From assembly GCA_964615375.1 (NCBI GenBank), contig CAZTOW010000044.1, positions 17,129 to 81,128 of the forward strand: a DNA stretch of 64,000 bases, in the 5' to 3' direction. Made by a program: the position numbers and the translations under genes. Of this stretch, positions 63,101 through 64,000 are shown piece by piece; position 1 is the stretch's first letter, and each line of letters begins with the position of its first letter. The notes under the pieces were generated by a model. That model had not been told where the DNA came from, ran no database searches, and worked only from the letters and a program-made list of their open reading frames with translations. The DNA comes from CAZKWG01 sp964615375. Lineage in GTDB: Bacteria > Myxococcota_A > UBA796 > CAZKWG01.

Positions 63101-64000
63101 CTATCGGCCGCGATCCCCGACGAGTTCCCTCGCGAGTCCGCCTATTTCGAGGTCCAGGGCGGCGCCTTCTTCGTGCGGGAGGAGACGGATCGCTTTCGCT
63201 TCGCCCACAAGAGCTTCTTGGAGTTCTTCCTGGCGCGCTCGTTGGTCGCTACGCTGGCCGAGCGGCCGGGCGCCGCCCTGGACACGCGCACGTTGACGCC
63301 TGAGATCGCCGCCTTCCTTTATGACCTGCTGCGGCGGGAGGGAGATCCAGGGCAAAGTGCTGCTCTGACGGCGCTCAATGACTGGTTGGTCCACCGTACA
63401 GACCCGGAGCGGAGCGCGGCGTCCGCGGCGAACGCGCTCCGGCTGTTGCGCGACATGCAGCGACATGCTCAGTCTTCCGAGCCAGCGGTGCCCGAGGGGG
63501 CTCTGCTCCCTGGGGTTCGGATGGTGAGTGAAGACTTGCAGGGGTTGCGGCTCATCCGGGCGGACCTGCAGCGGGCCGAATTGCGGGGGGGAGACCTGCG
63601 CGGGATGGATCTGAGCGGCGCCTCCCTTCGAGGGGCGATCCTGGCGCACGCCCGGCTGGACCACGCCCGGCTGGTGGAGGCTGACCTGCGCGACGCCGAG
63701 CTGTGCCAGGTCGAGGCGGATCAGGTTGATCTCGAGGGCGCGGATCTCCGTGGCGCTGACCTCTCTCTGAGCGCCTGGACCGAGGGCTTGGACCACGCGA
63801 CGCCGTCTCAGGTGGTTGGTGCCTGGGAGGCTCCTGGGCCCCGCCGCCTCGGCGCCTGGGACCCCCCGACCGCAATCCAGCTCGGTCTGCTTCGACGGTG
63901 GCACCGCGGGCGCGTGTGGTCCGTGAGCTGGTCGCCGGACGGGGCGCGGGTGTTGAGCGGCGGGGACGACGGGACGGTGCGGGTCTGGGACGCCGCCACC
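60173..64000 (+). CDS. Nitrilase-NACHT-pentapeptide-WD40 STAND protein (C-terminus beyond window)
   Basis: Reading frame from ATG 60173 is open to base 64000: 1276 codons. An in-frame GTG 60119 is an alternative. Residues about 5-300: C-N hydrolase (nitrilase) domain RVAVAQLDFHP, with E94 in LVLPEYSVPW, K158 in ALQPKLRP and C192 in GVLICLDFLF, all in family order. About 390-690: no recognised fold. About 700-1025: NACHT NTPase with Walker A GSFGSGKST (715-723) and Walker B IFDGFDE (788-794), winged-helix end FRFAHKSFLEFFLARS (1008-1022). About 1121-1200: pentapeptide repeats (DLQRAELRGGDLRGMDLSGA). From 1243: WD40 repeat (SVSWSPDGARVLSGG). A STAND sensor with an enzymatic N-terminal effector, typical of anti-phage conflict proteins. 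Confidence 0.9.
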   Translation, partial: MSSSSLTRVAVAQLDFHPAARVAWGSPLEDPLFALDASSHLLPADGLAPKGFEERLQALAGRVRTTYLDNQRRKLLAILGACVRWGVRLLVLPEYSVPWELLTDLARAAGDMVVVAGTHAVEPGVAVYDELGWGARPARGTAVCPVLHQGRIVALQPKLRPAAPEQRAEMRLGERWAPIKVEGLPDFGVLICLDFLFRESPTHQGHVRGQLDLCRFLAVPSLTPFWTEGEFGAKGWEEARRYKRPVLWSNDAGGGGSTIYVDEGAPADLARFPERAGLLERGVEGLVVADVDLGYARPGPSQSYAGAVPIRAFAQAGLVYAAQPQGAALARWLGEQAQILERDDDEALDLLVPRVRQARGLLLDAAARVGASQERRTRQLLQRLDNLVHVEELRRFTRDVVLPVDVLPHTMLRAAMAHGAAEAVWALSAEERAQGMHEVEHALREGGKAAGSVDAEEWTEAGRGEIRRVIEVVQGAKPKEVVTPPAVPLAELEPTMLGEREIGGFQILFRRKPSELRAGLHLKALRRNGFDPAGSPILPRFFRRRDDESELVLTTDDIELMHGQWLALAANDCERICTLVTGGVDERRQTPGNSIGILARHEDQWWLFTQMEERQGEHAAPDWRAVAQALSSVWSPLEVKFPTRERLRDYARDLLPRVSATPQVIAERRERILADVDQHYVEVSVRLGEVVHPGTEALQRWVHGAGPASALLLLGSFGSGKSTLLAQWAHLRWLERDWAPKPLLVNLAETTPAQDPWDMLAQAARLDPTPANKAALELMMNQREIMAIFDGFDEMATRVSQAELAGRLRALLAVAEGGGTVILSSRDSYFGSEDELGRTLSEALANAAVSVERAQVRPFEPAQIEALVWAIRGQDAPQALNKISSTYDLQDLVTTPLLLAMVLRTVDRLRPGVRVGQADIYEAYLRRWLENTHQGPREIFTDDQKIAFAEALAEQIWRSGSVGLSITALRESVRARLSAAIPDEFPRESAYFEVQGGAFFVREETDRFRFAHKSFLEFFLARSLVATLAERPGAALDTRTLTPEIAAFLYDLLRREGDPGQSAALTALNDWLVHRTDPERSAASAANALRLLRDMQRHAQSSEPAVPEGALLPGVRMVSEDLQGLRLIRADLQRAELRGGDLRGMDLSGASLRGAILAHARLDHARLVEADLRDAELCQVEADQVDLEGADLRGADLSLSAWTEGLDHATPSQVVGAWEAPGPRRLGAWDPPTAIQLGLLRRWHRGRVWSVSWSPDGARVLSGGDDGTVRVWDAAT

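Overview
The window is very GC-rich (roughly 70% by eye), with almost no intergenic DNA and many ATGA/GTGA start-stop overlaps. It carries an unusual density of lipoprotein genes with low-complexity acidic or Thr-rich linkers, Cys/Asp 'metal-binding' repeats, FG-GAP repeats and a MYXO-CTERM-like tail. Together these point to an unnamed member of the Myxococcota (old Deltaproteobacteria). This is inference from gene style; no rRNA gene is present to confirm it.

Layout. (1) 1-3493, minus strand: arginine biosynthesis operon argC - GNAT (argA-like) - argJ - argB (runs off the left edge), read from a sigma70-type promoter whose -35 overlaps a perfect palindrome that looks like an ArgR box. (2) 3577-12228: DedA protein, SDR, YkgJ-like protein, a Big_2-like membrane protein, an ETHE1-like metallo-hydrolase, then a coupled run ECF sigma factor - membrane spermidine-synthase-like protein - lactonase-like lipoprotein - exported protein. 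(3) 12230-24429: secreted lipoproteins including a tandem paralogue pair, a YjgA/DarP-like protein, a less GC-biased patch with a C39-like cysteine protease, HlyD-type adaptor, DUF192 lipoprotein, diiron/MBL protein, esterase, DUF938 methyltransferase, and a TetR regulator with an upstream operator. (4) 24444-36776: sulfotransferase, cobT-cobS, more lipoproteins and an outer membrane protein, SRPBCC protein, GNAT, Tim44-like protein, a solo DNA methyltransferase, GST and a GH18-like protein. (5) 36785-56451: SF2 helicase, a large FG-GAP/MYXO-CTERM protein, a PAS-GGDEF-EAL protein, speD, an S37-type peptidase, a double-winged-helix STAND regulator, rhodanese, ketopantoate-reductase-like protein, hydrolase, murB, aldehyde dehydrogenase and two cyclic-nucleotide-binding proteins.

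(6) 56638-64000 is the accessory part: an intact tmRNA gene (ssrA) whose 3' end is followed at once by a tyrosine integrase, an excisionase-like protein, an XRE regulator, a small acidic protein, a second XRE-type protein, and then a giant open reading frame that leaves the window. That reading frame is 1276 codons so far and joins an apparently catalytic nitrilase (C-N hydrolase) domain with a complete E94-K158-C192 triad to a NACHT NTPase, pentapeptide repeats and the first WD40 repeat. This is the architecture of a STAND sensor-effector conflict (anti-phage) protein on a mobile island, and it is the best candidate here for a little-described system.

Across the window there is also a recurring interrupted palindrome GTAAC-N5-GTTAC (four copies) and a related 9-mer GTTACACGC (five copies), both rich in A/T for this genome, mostly inside genes. 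I cannot assign them to a known repeat family.
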